In this document: piece by piece, positions 35,786-44,584 of the stretch | Position numbering within the stretch: position 1 is the stretch's first letter | How the letters are laid out: the number at the start of each line of letters is the position of its first letter | Origin: Clostridia bacterium | Lineage (GTDB): Bacteria > Bacillota > Clostridia > Christensenellales > Aristaeellaceae | Assembly (NCBI GenBank): GCA_030526225.1 | Contig: JAUNDF010000005.1 | Span: 1 to 52,384 of the forward strand | Length of the DNA: 52,384 nt | Direction: 5' to 3' | Position numbers and translations under genes: made by a program | Notes under the pieces: generated by a model | Databases searched by the model: none | Told to the model about the DNA's origin: nothing | The model's input: only the letters and a program-made list of their open reading frames with translations

Positions 35786-38092
35786 ATGACAAACTGCAGC
35801 GTGTCGGTTCGGATGCTGGTGGAGTTTTCCATCCACGGCGGTGATATTCTCCCCGGCGGCAGCATCAAGGATATGCAGGATGGCATGCTCGGTCATAAGG
35901 CGCGGCAAAAGCTGCTGGGTGATGGCTGGGAAAGCGAAGTCTCCCTGACCCTTGATTTGCCGGAAGCGGACGGCATTGCACTCCGTGTCCTTGGCCGCAT
36001 GGACGCTTTCCATGATGGCGAGCTGCCTGTGATTGAGGAAATCAAGGTCAAAAAGGGCAGGGGAGAAATCACACTGGACCCTGCCCACCGGGCGCAGGCT
36101 GTGTGCTACGGACATATGCTCTGCACACAGGAACACATTCCGCAGGTGATGATTCGCATTGCCTATGTCTCTGTTGCCGGCACAATCCTTGAGCTGTTTG
36201 AGGAGATTCTTTCTGCATAGCAATGCGCGGCAGAATTTGATGCACTGGTACAGGCATATATGCGCCGTCTGGTGCTGATTGACCGTCACCATACCCTGCG
36301 GGATGAAACCTTGCTGCACCTTCAATTCCCTTTCCCGGAATACCGTCAGGGACAGCGTGAAATGGCGGCACAGGTGTACACGGCCATTAAGCGGCAGAAA
36401 AGACTGTTTGCGTCACTGCCCACCGGTACAGGCAAGTCTGTGGCTACGCTGTTTCCGGCAGTCAAGGCGCTTGGTACGGGATTGACGGAGCAAATCTATT
36501 ATCTGACAGCTCGTACAACCCAGCGTCAGGGTCCGCTTTAGGCACTGCGGATGATGCGCCTTCAGCCCCTGAAGCTGTGGACACTGGTGCTGGATGCCAA
36601 GGACCGTCAATGCCCTGCGAAGACCATGTGCCATCCTGACTATTGTCCAAGGGCCAAGGGACATTTCTTTCGGGATGGTGCCGCCATCGAAGAAATGATG
36701 CAGCAGGACCATTGGTCGCCCGAAGCCATCCGTGAAACGGCTGACAAGCATGATTTGTGTCCCTTTGAATTCAGCCTTTCCCTGGCGGAAATCGCCGATG
36801 TGACCATTTGTGACTACAATTATGCCTTTGATCCTGCGGTGCATATTCAGCGCATTTTTAATCGCCCCGGTGAAGTGACACTGCTTGTGGACGAAGCCCA
36901 TAATCTCCCCGACAGAGCCCGCGATATGCTCAGCGGCCATGTGGACGGAAGAAAGATTCGCAAGCTGCGCACCGCAGCAGGGAAACTGCTGGGCCGAAGC
37001 CATGACCTGTACAAAAGCATGACCCGCATGCTCAATGCCATTGTAGATTTGCCCATAGAAGATGGCGCTGCCGAAGGCTGTTTGAGTGACCTCCCGCAGA
37101 GCATTGACCGTGCCGTACAATAGCTGGCAGATGCGCTGGCACAGGCCCGCTATGAGCACATCCAGTGGGGCGAGGAAAAAGAGCTGGTGACGGAAATCAC
37201 CTACGATGTCTTCTCTTTTCTTCGCGCCAGACGGCGGGAAACACGGGACTATGTCTTCATTTGGGAAGGGCGGGACAGGAAGACAAGGCGCATTACCGCC
37301 TTTGCGCCCGATGTATCCGACTTTCTGCACGATACCACCGCGCCCATGAACGGCGTGGTCTGCTTTTCAGCCACCATGCACCCCATTGATGACATGAAGA
37401 TGCTCATCGGCGCAGATGAGGATGATGCCTGCTTCTCCATGCCATCACCTTTCCCGCCCGAGAATCTGCTGGTACTGCAGAAAAACATCAACACGCGATA
37501 TCAGCAGAGGGATGCCACTTTGCCGCAGATTGCCGACTGCATCCGTCAGCTGACGGAAAGCCATCCGGGCAAATACATGGTCTTTTTCCCCAGCTTTGCG
37601 TACATGGAAAAGGTGACGGAATTGCTGGATGAGGATACATACATGATGCAGCAGCGTTCCATGTCCTTATCCCAGCGGGAAGAATTTCTCGCGCGTTTTC
37701 TGCATGAGTCATCATAGGTGTTGGGGCTGTGTGTGCTGGGCGGCGTGTTTTCCGAAGGCATCGACCTGCCAGGAGATGCGCTGGACGGTGTCATCATCGT
37801 CGGTGTCGGACTGCCGCAGGTGGGCATCTTCCGCGAAGTATTGCGATAGGTACTGGAAAAGAAGTTCGGTCAGGGCTTCCTGTACGCCTACATGATTCCG
37901 GGGATGCAGAAGGTGGCACAGGCGGTGGGCCGCGTCATCCGCACCGAAACGGACAGAGGCGTTGCATTGCTGCTGGATGACCGCTATCCCTACGCATCCT
38001 ACCGCAAGCTGATGCCAACCCACTGGCAGGTCCAGCACGGAAATATCATAGAAGCCCTGAAGGAATTCTGGCACGAAAAAGAAACGCCGTAA
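35786..38092 (+). CDS. XPD/DinG-like Fe-S helicase with N-terminal PD-(D/E)XK domain; five in-frame TAG codons
   Basis: 768 residues if TAG is sense. N-terminal Cas4/RecB-like nuclease motifs are GRMD (Asp 73), EEIKVK (Glu 84-85, Lys 87) and HRAQAVCYG. Helicase motifs are PTGTGKS (212-218), four Cys likely binding 4Fe-4S (276, 282, 287, 325), VDEAH (368-372), FSATMHP, FSEGIDLPGD, GVGLPQ and VGRVIRTETDRG. TAG codons are 145, 252, 446, 644 and 688 (36218, 36539, 37121, 37715, 37847). All motifs lie in one frame with no TAA, TGA or shift until 38090. The ATG has GAAAGGGGAGG upstream. It unwinds DNA, probably in repair or recombination; it is followed by guanine deaminase and an alkyl-DNA repair gene. 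Confidence 0.9.
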
Positions 38093-38106
38093 TGCAGGAG
38101 GAAAGC

Positions 38107-39372
38107 ATGAATACAATTGTACTCAAGGGAACCTTTGTGGATGCACCCAAGGCAGGGAGTCTGCGGATTCGTGATGGCTATGCCATCTGCCGTGACGGCG
38201 TGTTTTGCGGATTTGAGCCGCAGCTGCCCGAGGGAACCGCGCCGGAGCAGGTGCAGGACTACACCGGCTGCCTGATTACCCCCGGCTTGGTGGATTTGCA
38301 TCTGCATGCGCCCCAATACAGCTACGCCGGTACGGCCATGGATGTTCAGCTGCTGGAGTGGCTGGACCAGTACACCTTCCCGGAGGAGGCAAGGTTTGCC
38401 GATTTGGAATACGCCAAAACCGCGTATGCGTATTTCGTGCGGGACCTTGTCAACAGCCCCACCACAAGGGCCTGCGTCTTTGCCACCATCCACACCGATG
38501 CAACACTGGAGCTGATGCGCCAGCTGCAGCAGGCAGGGCTGCCCGGCTATGTGGGCAAGCTGAACATGGACAGAAACTGCCCCGTTTATTATCGTGAAGC
38601 ATCCGTGGCAGATGGCGTGCGCGAAACGCGACGGTGGCTGGAGCAAACCGCGGCGGGTCAATTTGCTCCTGTCATGCCCATGATTACGCCGCGCTTTACG
38701 CCCACCATTACCGATGCGTATATGGCGTAGCTTGGCAAGCTGGCCAGGGAATATGGCGTGCCTGCCCAGAGCCATCTCAATGAAAACCTGAGCGAAATCG
38801 AATGGGTGAAGGCACTCTGCCCCGACAAACGGGACTACTGCGACACCTACGATGCCTACGGTCTGCTGGGTGATGTCCCCACCGTCATGGCCCATTGCAT
38901 TTACGGAACAGAGCGGGAAAAACAGCTCCTGAAGGACAAGCGGGTGATGATTGCCCATTGCCCCACCAGCAACAGCAACGTCATTGCCGGTCTTTGTCCT
39001 GCGGCAGCGTATCTCCGCGGCGGATGGGAAATCGGCCTCGGCAGCGATGTGGCAGGCGGTCACACGCTGAATCTGTTCGAGGTGATGGTATATACCGTTC
39101 AGGTGAGCAAAATGAAATGGATGCTTGAGGGGCAGAAAGACCATCCGCTGTCCATGGCGGAGGCATTCTATATGGCCACGGCAGGCGGCGGACGCTTCTT
39201 TGGCAAAGTCGGTTTGTTTGAGCCGGGTTATGCCTTTGATGCGCTGGTGCTGGATGAAAGCAAGCTGGCAAGTCCCCGCAGCTTTAATCCTGCCGAGCGG
39301 CTGGAGCGCTATGCCTATCAGGGGAACGGTCTGCTGAAGGCCAAGTATGTGGACGGACGCAGAATGCTGTAA
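38107..39372 (+). CDS. guaD: Guanine deaminase with one in-frame TAG
   Basis: 421 residues, normal length. Metal motif VDLHLHAPQYSYAG, substrate-loop EEARF, then ITPRFTPTITDAYMA-TAG-LGKLAREYGV (TAG codon 208, 38728-38730), QSHLNENLSEIEWV, HCIYGTERE, HCPTSNSNV and LGSDVAGGHTLN. All ligands of the amidohydrolase zinc site are present on both sides of the TAG, so neither half would work alone. It converts guanine to xanthine. The ATG at 38107 has GCAGGAGG upstream; it follows the helicase gene closely and likely shares its transcript. Confidence 0.93.
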
Positions 39373-39385
39373 GGGAGGCAGAGCA

Positions 39386-39901
39386 ATGGAAGCAATCTGC
39401 CGCTTTGAAACGCCCTTGGGGCCCATGGTCGGGAAAGCCCAAAACGGCAGTCTGTGCGGGCTTTGGTTTGTGGGGCAAAAGTACTTCCCGAATGATGTGT
39501 TCGCACTGTCGGAAAAGAAGGAACTGCCTGTCTTTCATGAAACAGAACGGTGGCTGTCATTGTTCTTTCAGGGGCGGGAGCCGCACTTTCTGCCGCAGCT
39601 GTCACCCCATGGAACAGCCTTTCAACAGAAGGTGTGGCAGTTATTGCTACGGATTCCCTACGGACAGACAACCACCTATGGAGCGCTGGCAAAGCAGATG
39701 GCTGCGCAGTGCGGACTAAAAAGCATGTCGGCACAGGCGGTCGGCGGCGCGGTGGGGCATAATCCCATCTCTCTGTTGATACCGTGTCATCGTGTAATCG
39801 GTGCCAACGGAAGCCTGACAGGCTATGCCGGTGGGATTGAATGCAAAAAAGCCCTGCTTTTGCTGGAGCAGGGGGAAAACAGGAAGAGCATCGACCTGTG
39901 A
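39386..39901 (+). CDS. ogt: Methylated-DNA-protein cysteine methyltransferase
   Basis: 171 residues. The active-site PCHRVIG, followed by NGSLTGYAGG, and the DNA-recognition helix region (FQQKVWQLLLRIPYGQTTTYG) are typical of O6-alkylguanine transferases. It repairs O6-alkylguanine by a suicide transfer to Cys. It lies 13 bases after guaD with AAGGGAGG. Confidence 0.95.
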   Translation: MEAICRFETPLGPMVGKAQNGSLCGLWFVGQKYFPNDVFALSEKKELPVFHETERWLSLFFQGREPHFLPQLSPHGTAFQQKVWQLLLRIPYGQTTTYGALAKQMAAQCGLKSMSAQAVGGAVGHNPISLLIPCHRVIGANGSLTGYAGGIECKKALLLLEQGENRKSIDL

Positions 39902-39919
39902 CGGGCCGATGCTCTTTTG
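39885..39919. terminator. Bidirectional terminator
   Basis: AGAGCATCG (39885-39893) pairs with CGATGCTCT (39907-39915) and is followed by TTTT. The left arm lies in the last codons of ogt; the MATE gene ends at 39920 on the other strand. Confidence 0.75.
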
Positions 39920-41293
39920 TTATGCATTTGTTTCCTTGTCCGGCATGGCCTTCAGCTCCCGCAGGATGCCGCTGACAATCGCCAGAGAAAGGATAAAGGT
40001 CAGCACATCGCTGATGGGCTGTGCAAGCTGAAGCCCCAGCAGCCCGAAGAGAGCGGGGAGAATCAGCAGCATGGGAATCAGGAAAATGCCTTGTCTTGCG
40101 CTGGAAATAATCGTGGCACGGATGCCGTAGCCGATGGACTGGGTAAACATATTGGCCATGGTGATATAACCCCACAGCGGCAGTGACAGCAGCTGCAGCC
40201 GCAGTGCCAGTGTACCGATGCGGATTACCTCCATGTCATCCCTGCGGAACTGGGTGATAATCCAGCCGCTGAAGGGGAAGGAAACCGCGGCTAGAATCAG
40301 CAGAATGATGGTCATCACCTTCACCCCAAAGGCGAAGGCTCTGCGGACCCGGGCATATTTTCCTGCACCGAAGCAGAAGCCGCACACAGGCTGGAAGCCC
40401 TGACCAAAGCCGATGACCGAGGAATTGAGGAACAGCGAGAACCGCGTCACAATGCTGATGGCGGCGATGGCGGCATCGCCCCAGGCGCCCGCCACATTGT
40501 TCAGCACAATGGCTGAAATACCGGCAATCCCCTGTCGGCCAAGGCTGGGAAGACCGTTGTAGAGGATTCTGCCGTACATCTTGCCGCTGGGCCTGAAGTT
40601 GCGCAGGCTGATGGAAATCGCGGCCGGGCGGCTAAGGCACATGGCCAGCAGAATCACAAAGCTGATAAACTGGCTGATGGCGGTGGCCAGTGCGGCACCG
40701 GCAGTGCCCATGTTCAGCCCGAAGATGAACAGCGGGTCGAGAATCATGTTCAATATGCCGCCGGTGGTGATGCCCACCATGCCGTACATGGTCAGTCCCT
40801 GAAAGCGCAGGAGATTGTTCATCACAAAGCCGGCCATCATAAAGGGGGCGGCGTAAAAAATATACCCGGCGTAGTCCTTGGCGTATGGCGCGATGGTTTC
40901 CGTTGCACCCAAAAAGCGGACCAGCGGATCGATACAAAGGGTAGCGCCGATGGCCAGCACAGTGCCGAAAATCAGTGCGGTAAAAAAGGCAACGGAAACA
41001 AACCGTTCTGCTTCTTTTTTGTTGCCTGCGCCCAACGCTTTGCTGACGTTGATGCCGCTGCCCATGCCGATGGTAAAGCTGAATGCCTGAATCAGCGACA
41101 TGGCGGAAAAAATCACGCCCACCGCACCCGATGCAGATGTACCCAGCTGGCTGACGAAGAATGTATCGGCCAGGTTATAAATGCTGGTAATCAGCATGGA
41201 AATAATGCTGGGCACGGCCAGCCGGGGAATGACCTTTTCTACCGGTGCCGACAGCAGCATATCATCGCGCTGCTGCTTTGTCATGGCTTTCAT
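39920..41293 (-). CDS. MATE-family efflux transporter
   Basis: 457 residues and about 12 membrane helices. The N-terminal block (VPSIISMLITSIYNLADTFF) and the mirrored second half (FGQGFQPVCGFCFGAGKYA) mark the DinF/NorM-type MATE fold, which exports cationic drugs or metabolites using Na+ or H+. The start at 41293 is supported by GGAGGAAAAG and by an ATGA overlap with the preceding BFD-like gene. Confidence 0.93.
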   Translation of the reverse strand: MKAMTKQQRDDMLLSAPVEKVIPRLAVPSIISMLITSIYNLADTFFVSQLGTSASGAVGVIFSAMSLIQAFSFTIGMGSGINVSKALGAGNKKEAERFVSVAFFTALIFGTVLAIGATLCIDPLVRFLGATETIAPYAKDYAGYIFYAAPFMMAGFVMNNLLRFQGLTMYGMVGITTGGILNMILDPLFIFGLNMGTAGAALATAISQFISFVILLAMCLSRPAAISISLRNFRPSGKMYGRILYNGLPSLGRQGIAGISAIVLNNVAGAWGDAAIAAISIVTRFSLFLNSSVIGFGQGFQPVCGFCFGAGKYARVRRAFAFGVKVMTIILLILAAVSFPFSGWIITQFRRDDMEVIRIGTLALRLQLLSLPLWGYITMANMFTQSIGYGIRATIISSARQGIFLIPMLLILPALFGLLGLQLAQPISDVLTFILSLAIVSGILRELKAMPDKETNA

Positions 41294-41478
41294 GCTTGCT
41301 TTTCCTCCAGCAGCTCCTCCACATAGCTGCGCAGGAATGCTTTGCAGCGGCCGCAGCCATAGCCGCAGTGGGTTCTCTCCTGTACCTCTTCCACGGTGGT
41401 GCAGCCGTCATTGACGGCATCAATCACATCCTGATATTTTACTTCATTGCAGGTACAAATCAATTTCTGTGTATTCAT
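41290..41478 (-). CDS. BFD-like (2Fe-2S)-binding small protein
   Basis: 62 residues from ATG 41478 (GGAGGTG upstream). The pattern CTC (first pair) then CGYGCGRC (second pair) fits a C-x-C-x(n)-C-x4-C cluster as in BFD/NirB-type Fer2-BFD domains. It may shuttle electrons or signal iron state. Its coupling to a MATE transporter is unusual, and the shared role is unknown. Confidence 0.85.
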   Translation of the reverse strand: MNTQKLICTCNEVKYQDVIDAVNDGCTTVEEVQERTHCGYGCGRCKAFLRSYVEELLEEKQA

Positions 41479-41555
41479 TTCAAACACCTCCATGATAAGT
41501 ATAGCACTTTATCACGGGAAAGCAAGCTTGCGAATCATTTTCATCGGTGCTTCGG

Positions 41556-41584
41556 TTGATAGTTTTCGCCCTTCATGGTATACT
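41556..41584 (+). promoter_or_regulatory. Promoter of glf
   Basis: TTGATA at 41556-41561, 17-base spacer, TATACT at 41579-41584, 33 bases before the start codon. Confidence 0.75.
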
Positions 41585-41617
41585 GATGTCATCAAGGAAA
41601 AATAAGGGCGTGACAAG

Positions 41618-42718
41618 ATGCAATACGATTATCTGGTGGTTGGCGCGGGCCTGTACGGTGCCGTGTTTGCCCAAATGGCCCGGGAAGCCGGAAAGAAAGT
41701 GCTGGTGGTGGACAAGCGCAGCCACATTGCCGGCAATGTGTATACCGAGGATGTGGAGGGCATTCAGGTTCATCGCTATGGTGCTCATATTTTCCATACC
41801 AACAATCGCCGCGTGTGGGATTATGTCCAGCGCTTTGCTGATTTCAACCGCTACACCAATTCCCCTGTGGCCAATTACAAGGGAGAACTGTACTCTCTGC
41901 CCTTCAACATGTATACCTTCAACAAAATGTGGGGCGTTGTCCGTCCGCAGGAGGCGGAGGAAATCATCAACCGCCAGCGGAAGGAAGCGGGCATCGAAGC
42001 ACCGCGAAATCTTGAAGAACAGGCCATTTCTCTGGTGGGTACGGATATCTACGAAAAGCTGGTCAAGGGCTATACTGAAAAGCAGTGGGGGAGACCCTGC
42101 GGCGAGCTGCCTGCCTTTATCATCAAGCGGCTGCCCGTTCGGTTGACCTTTGACAACAACTACTTCAATGCGTTGTATCAGGGCATCCCCATGGGCGGCT
42201 ATACCAACATGGTAGCACGCATGCTGGAGGGCGTGGAGGTCCGCCTTAATACCGACTATCTGGCCCATAAGGATGAGCTGGATGCGCTGGCTGACCGCGT
42301 GGTCTACACCGGCCCTGTGGATGCCTATTTCGGCTATCGGCTGGGGCATCTGGCTTACCGCTCTGTTCGCTTTGAAACAGAGGTGCTGGATACGCCAAAT
42401 TATCAGGGCAACGCTGTGGTCAACTACACCGACAGCGAAACACCCTGGACACGGATTATCGAGCATAAGTTCTTCGAATTCGGTACCCAGCCCAAAACCG
42501 TCATCAGCCGGGAATACTCCTCCGAATGGAAGCCCGGAGACGAGCCCTACTATCCCGTCAACGACAAGAAAAACGGTGCACTGGCTGATGCTTACCGTGC
42601 ACTGGCCGCGCAGGAGAAGAAGGTACTCTTCGGCGGCCGGCTTGGCGAATACAAGTACTATGACATGGATCAGGTCATCGCCGCGGCCATGGAAAAAGCA
42701 CAGCAGGAGCTTGCCTGA
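41618..42718 (+). CDS. glf: UDP-galactopyranose mutase
   Basis: 366 residues, normal length. FAD-binding GAGLYGAVFA, VDKRSHIAGN, then RYGAHIFHTNN and ARMLEGVEVRLNTDY. The second part has GRLGEYKYYDMDQVI, the conserved end of the family. It interconverts UDP-Galp and UDP-Galf, giving galactofuranose for surface glycans. Confidence 0.96.
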   Translation: MQYDYLVVGAGLYGAVFAQMAREAGKKVLVVDKRSHIAGNVYTEDVEGIQVHRYGAHIFHTNNRRVWDYVQRFADFNRYTNSPVANYKGELYSLPFNMYTFNKMWGVVRPQEAEEIINRQRKEAGIEAPRNLEEQAISLVGTDIYEKLVKGYTEKQWGRPCGELPAFIIKRLPVRLTFDNNYFNALYQGIPMGGYTNMVARMLEGVEVRLNTDYLAHKDELDALADRVVYTGPVDAYFGYRLGHLAYRSVRFETEVLDTPNYQGNAVVNYTDSETPWTRIIEHKFFEFGTQPKTVISREYSSEWKPGDEPYYPVNDKKNGALADAYRALAAQEKKVLFGGRLGEYKYYDMDQVIAAAMEKAQQELA

Positions 42719-42736
42719 TAACAGCACACAGCAGAA

Positions 42737-42772
42737 AACCCGTCCGGCACATATTTGCCGGACGGGTTCGTT
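42737..42772. terminator. Bidirectional terminator
   Basis: AACCCGTCCGGCA (42737-42749) pairs with TGCCGGACGGGTT (42756-42768), followed by CGTTTT. It lies between convergent glf and the motor cassette. Confidence 0.85.
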
Positions 42773-43255
42773 TTATCTGCCGGAGGTTGTTTTGGTGATA
42801 AAGGGGAAGCCCCAGATGTAATAGGTCACGCTCAATTCGCGAACGCTGTGCATATTGGCGTCGGTGAGGATGGTCGCCTGAATGTCGCCCATGCTTTGCC
42901 GCGGCAGGGATTTTGGGGCAAAGGAGCCAATCTGCACCACATCGCCTTCCATGGGGGTGATCTGGACCTCAACCATATCCGCCGTCACAAAGGCGGCATT
43001 CTTCAGGCGGACATTGTAGGTCAGGAACTGATAGCTTTCGCTCTCGCCAAGGGGACTCTGATTGAATACGGTGCCCTCAAAGCAGCTGTTGGCCAGCTGA
43101 GTTTTGATTTGGTCGAAATAGTCCTGCTGAACAACAGCCTCCGTGGCCTGGACGGTGACCTGCTCTACGGTGATGTTTGCGTTTAAAAACAGCCAGCCTG
43201 CGCCCAGAAGGGCGAGAATCAACAGGATGGTGGTGGTGATGGCAAGGGGCTTCAT
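42773..43255 (-). CDS. Membrane-anchored small protein, third gene of the motor-like cassette
   Basis: 160 residues. One N-terminal helix (about 6-24) is followed by an extracytoplasmic beta-rich part that I do not recognise. The ATG overlaps the stop of the OmpA-domain gene (4 bases), so it is co-translated with the motor proteins and may be a partner on the outer face of the membrane. It ends at the shared terminator. Confidence 0.7.
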   Translation of the reverse strand: MKPLAITTTILLILALLGAGWLFLNANITVEQVTVQATEAVVQQDYFDQIKTQLANSCFEGTVFNQSPLGESESYQFLTYNVRLKNAAFVTADMVEVQITPMEGDVVQIGSFAPKSLPRQSMGDIQATILTDANMHSVRELSVTYYIWGFPFITKTTSGR

Positions 43256-44583
43256 TCCGCTGTTCCTCCGTTTCCGCCCTGCTGCAGGAGCCTGTTCATT
43301 TCAGCAATCATTTCCGCATCCTTCAGGCGGAACTTAAACTGCACCCGTCGGGATGCTTCCCGATTTTCGGTGCCGTCGGGGTTGTAAATCAGGTCGGATT
43401 CACTGCGCCCCGTGGCCGTCAGGATGGATTGCAGCATCTGCCGGTCGGCGGCGCTGAGGCTCGGCATTTCCAGACAATACTTGGCAACGGCCAGTGCGCG
43501 GTTCTGGCTCAGTTCAAGGTTGGAGATGTATTCGCCCTGGCTGTCCGTATGGCCTTCAATGATGATTTCACCCAGATACGGCGCGTATTCCGGCTTGGTC
43601 AGCACGCTTAAGTAGACAGGCACAAACTGGTCCAGCAGGGCAAGACCGTCTGCCTTGATGTTGTATTGTCCAACGCCGAAGAAGATGGCGCTGTTGAGCA
43701 TGATGTCACCGGTGGCAGGGTCGACGGTGGCACTCAGGCTGGCGCGGGACAGCTCGGTGGACAGGTCGGTAATAATCTTGCTCCGCAGACCCACCAGATT
43801 ATCGATTTTGCCGGTTTGCTCGTCCAGCGCCGTCTGTTGATCGGAAACACGCTGCTGCAGCGTCAGCAGCTCCTGTTCCCGGATGGCCAGCTGCTCGTTG
43901 GCGGCATCGATTTCTGCCTGTTTCTGTGCCAAAGTGGTTTCCTGCTGTGTAAGAGTCGCCTGTTGTGATGACAAAGTGGTTTCTTGTTCGTCTAATTTTG
44001 CTTGTTGTGTGGCCATGGTGGTTTCTTGCTCGTCAAGCTTTGCCTGCTGAGCGGCCACGGTGGCGGCTTGCTCATCCAAAGCAGCCTTTTGTGCGGCCAA
44101 AGTGGCGGCTTGCTCGTCCAATTGCTGCTGCTGCAGTGCCAAAGTGGTTTTCTGCTGTTCAATTTCCTGCTGTTGTGCGGTTAAAGTGGCAGACTGGCTT
44201 TGCAGCGTGGCCTCTTGTGCGGTCAAAGTGGCGGCTTGTTCATCCAGCTGAGTTTGCTGAAGGTTCAATGCGGCCTGCTGTTCATCCAGCTGAGTCTGCT
44301 GGGCCAGCACCAGCACCGACTGCTCACCGATGACCACAGATTGCGCCGCCAGCTGAATGGCCTGATTGTCAAGCTGCCGGCGCTGCTCCTCCATCACTGA
44401 CTGCTGGCGCAGGATTTCCTCCGTCTTTTCAGAGAGCATGGTAAAGTACTGGTACAGGCTGACACAGAGAATCAGCACAAACACCAGCAAAAGCGCAGCC
44501 ATCATATCGGAGTAGCTGATCCAGCTGGCACCGGTGGAGCCGGTATGGCCGGCACGGCGGTTGTGCACTCGCTGTCTTGCCAT
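43252..44583 (-). CDS. MotB/ZorB-like OmpA-domain protein with long coiled coil of 14-residue repeats
   Basis: 443 residues. An N-terminal anchor with the ion-pathway Asp (YSDMMAALLLVFVLIL, Asp 26) fits MotB/ZorB proteins. Residues of about 95-225 are nine 14-residue units such as QLDEQAATLAAQKA (two heptads each), predicting a long rigid coiled coil. The C-terminus (about 285-425) is an OmpA-like peptidoglycan-binding domain (IIEGHTDSQGEYISN, LELSQNRALAVA). It should form the stator arm of the ion-driven motor with the gene just upstream (TAA-C-ATG spacing). Confidence 0.85.
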   Translation of the reverse strand: MARQRVHNRRAGHTGSTGASWISYSDMMAALLLVFVLILCVSLYQYFTMLSEKTEEILRQQSVMEEQRRQLDNQAIQLAAQSVVIGEQSVLVLAQQTQLDEQQAALNLQQTQLDEQAATLTAQEATLQSQSATLTAQQQEIEQQKTTLALQQQQLDEQAATLAAQKAALDEQAATVAAQQAKLDEQETTMATQQAKLDEQETTLSSQQATLTQQETTLAQKQAEIDAANEQLAIREQELLTLQQRVSDQQTALDEQTGKIDNLVGLRSKIITDLSTELSRASLSATVDPATGDIMLNSAIFFGVGQYNIKADGLALLDQFVPVYLSVLTKPEYAPYLGEIIIEGHTDSQGEYISNLELSQNRALAVAKYCLEMPSLSAADRQMLQSILTATGRSESDLIYNPDGTENREASRRVQFKFRLKDAEMIAEMNRLLQQGGNGGTAE

Positions 44584-44584
44584 G

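Noticed and set aside
35786-38092. Reading the TAG-split genes as pseudogenes
   Set aside because: All interruptions are TAG, with no frameshifts, no TAA or TGA, intact motifs and good ribosome sites. Random decay would give mixed lesions.
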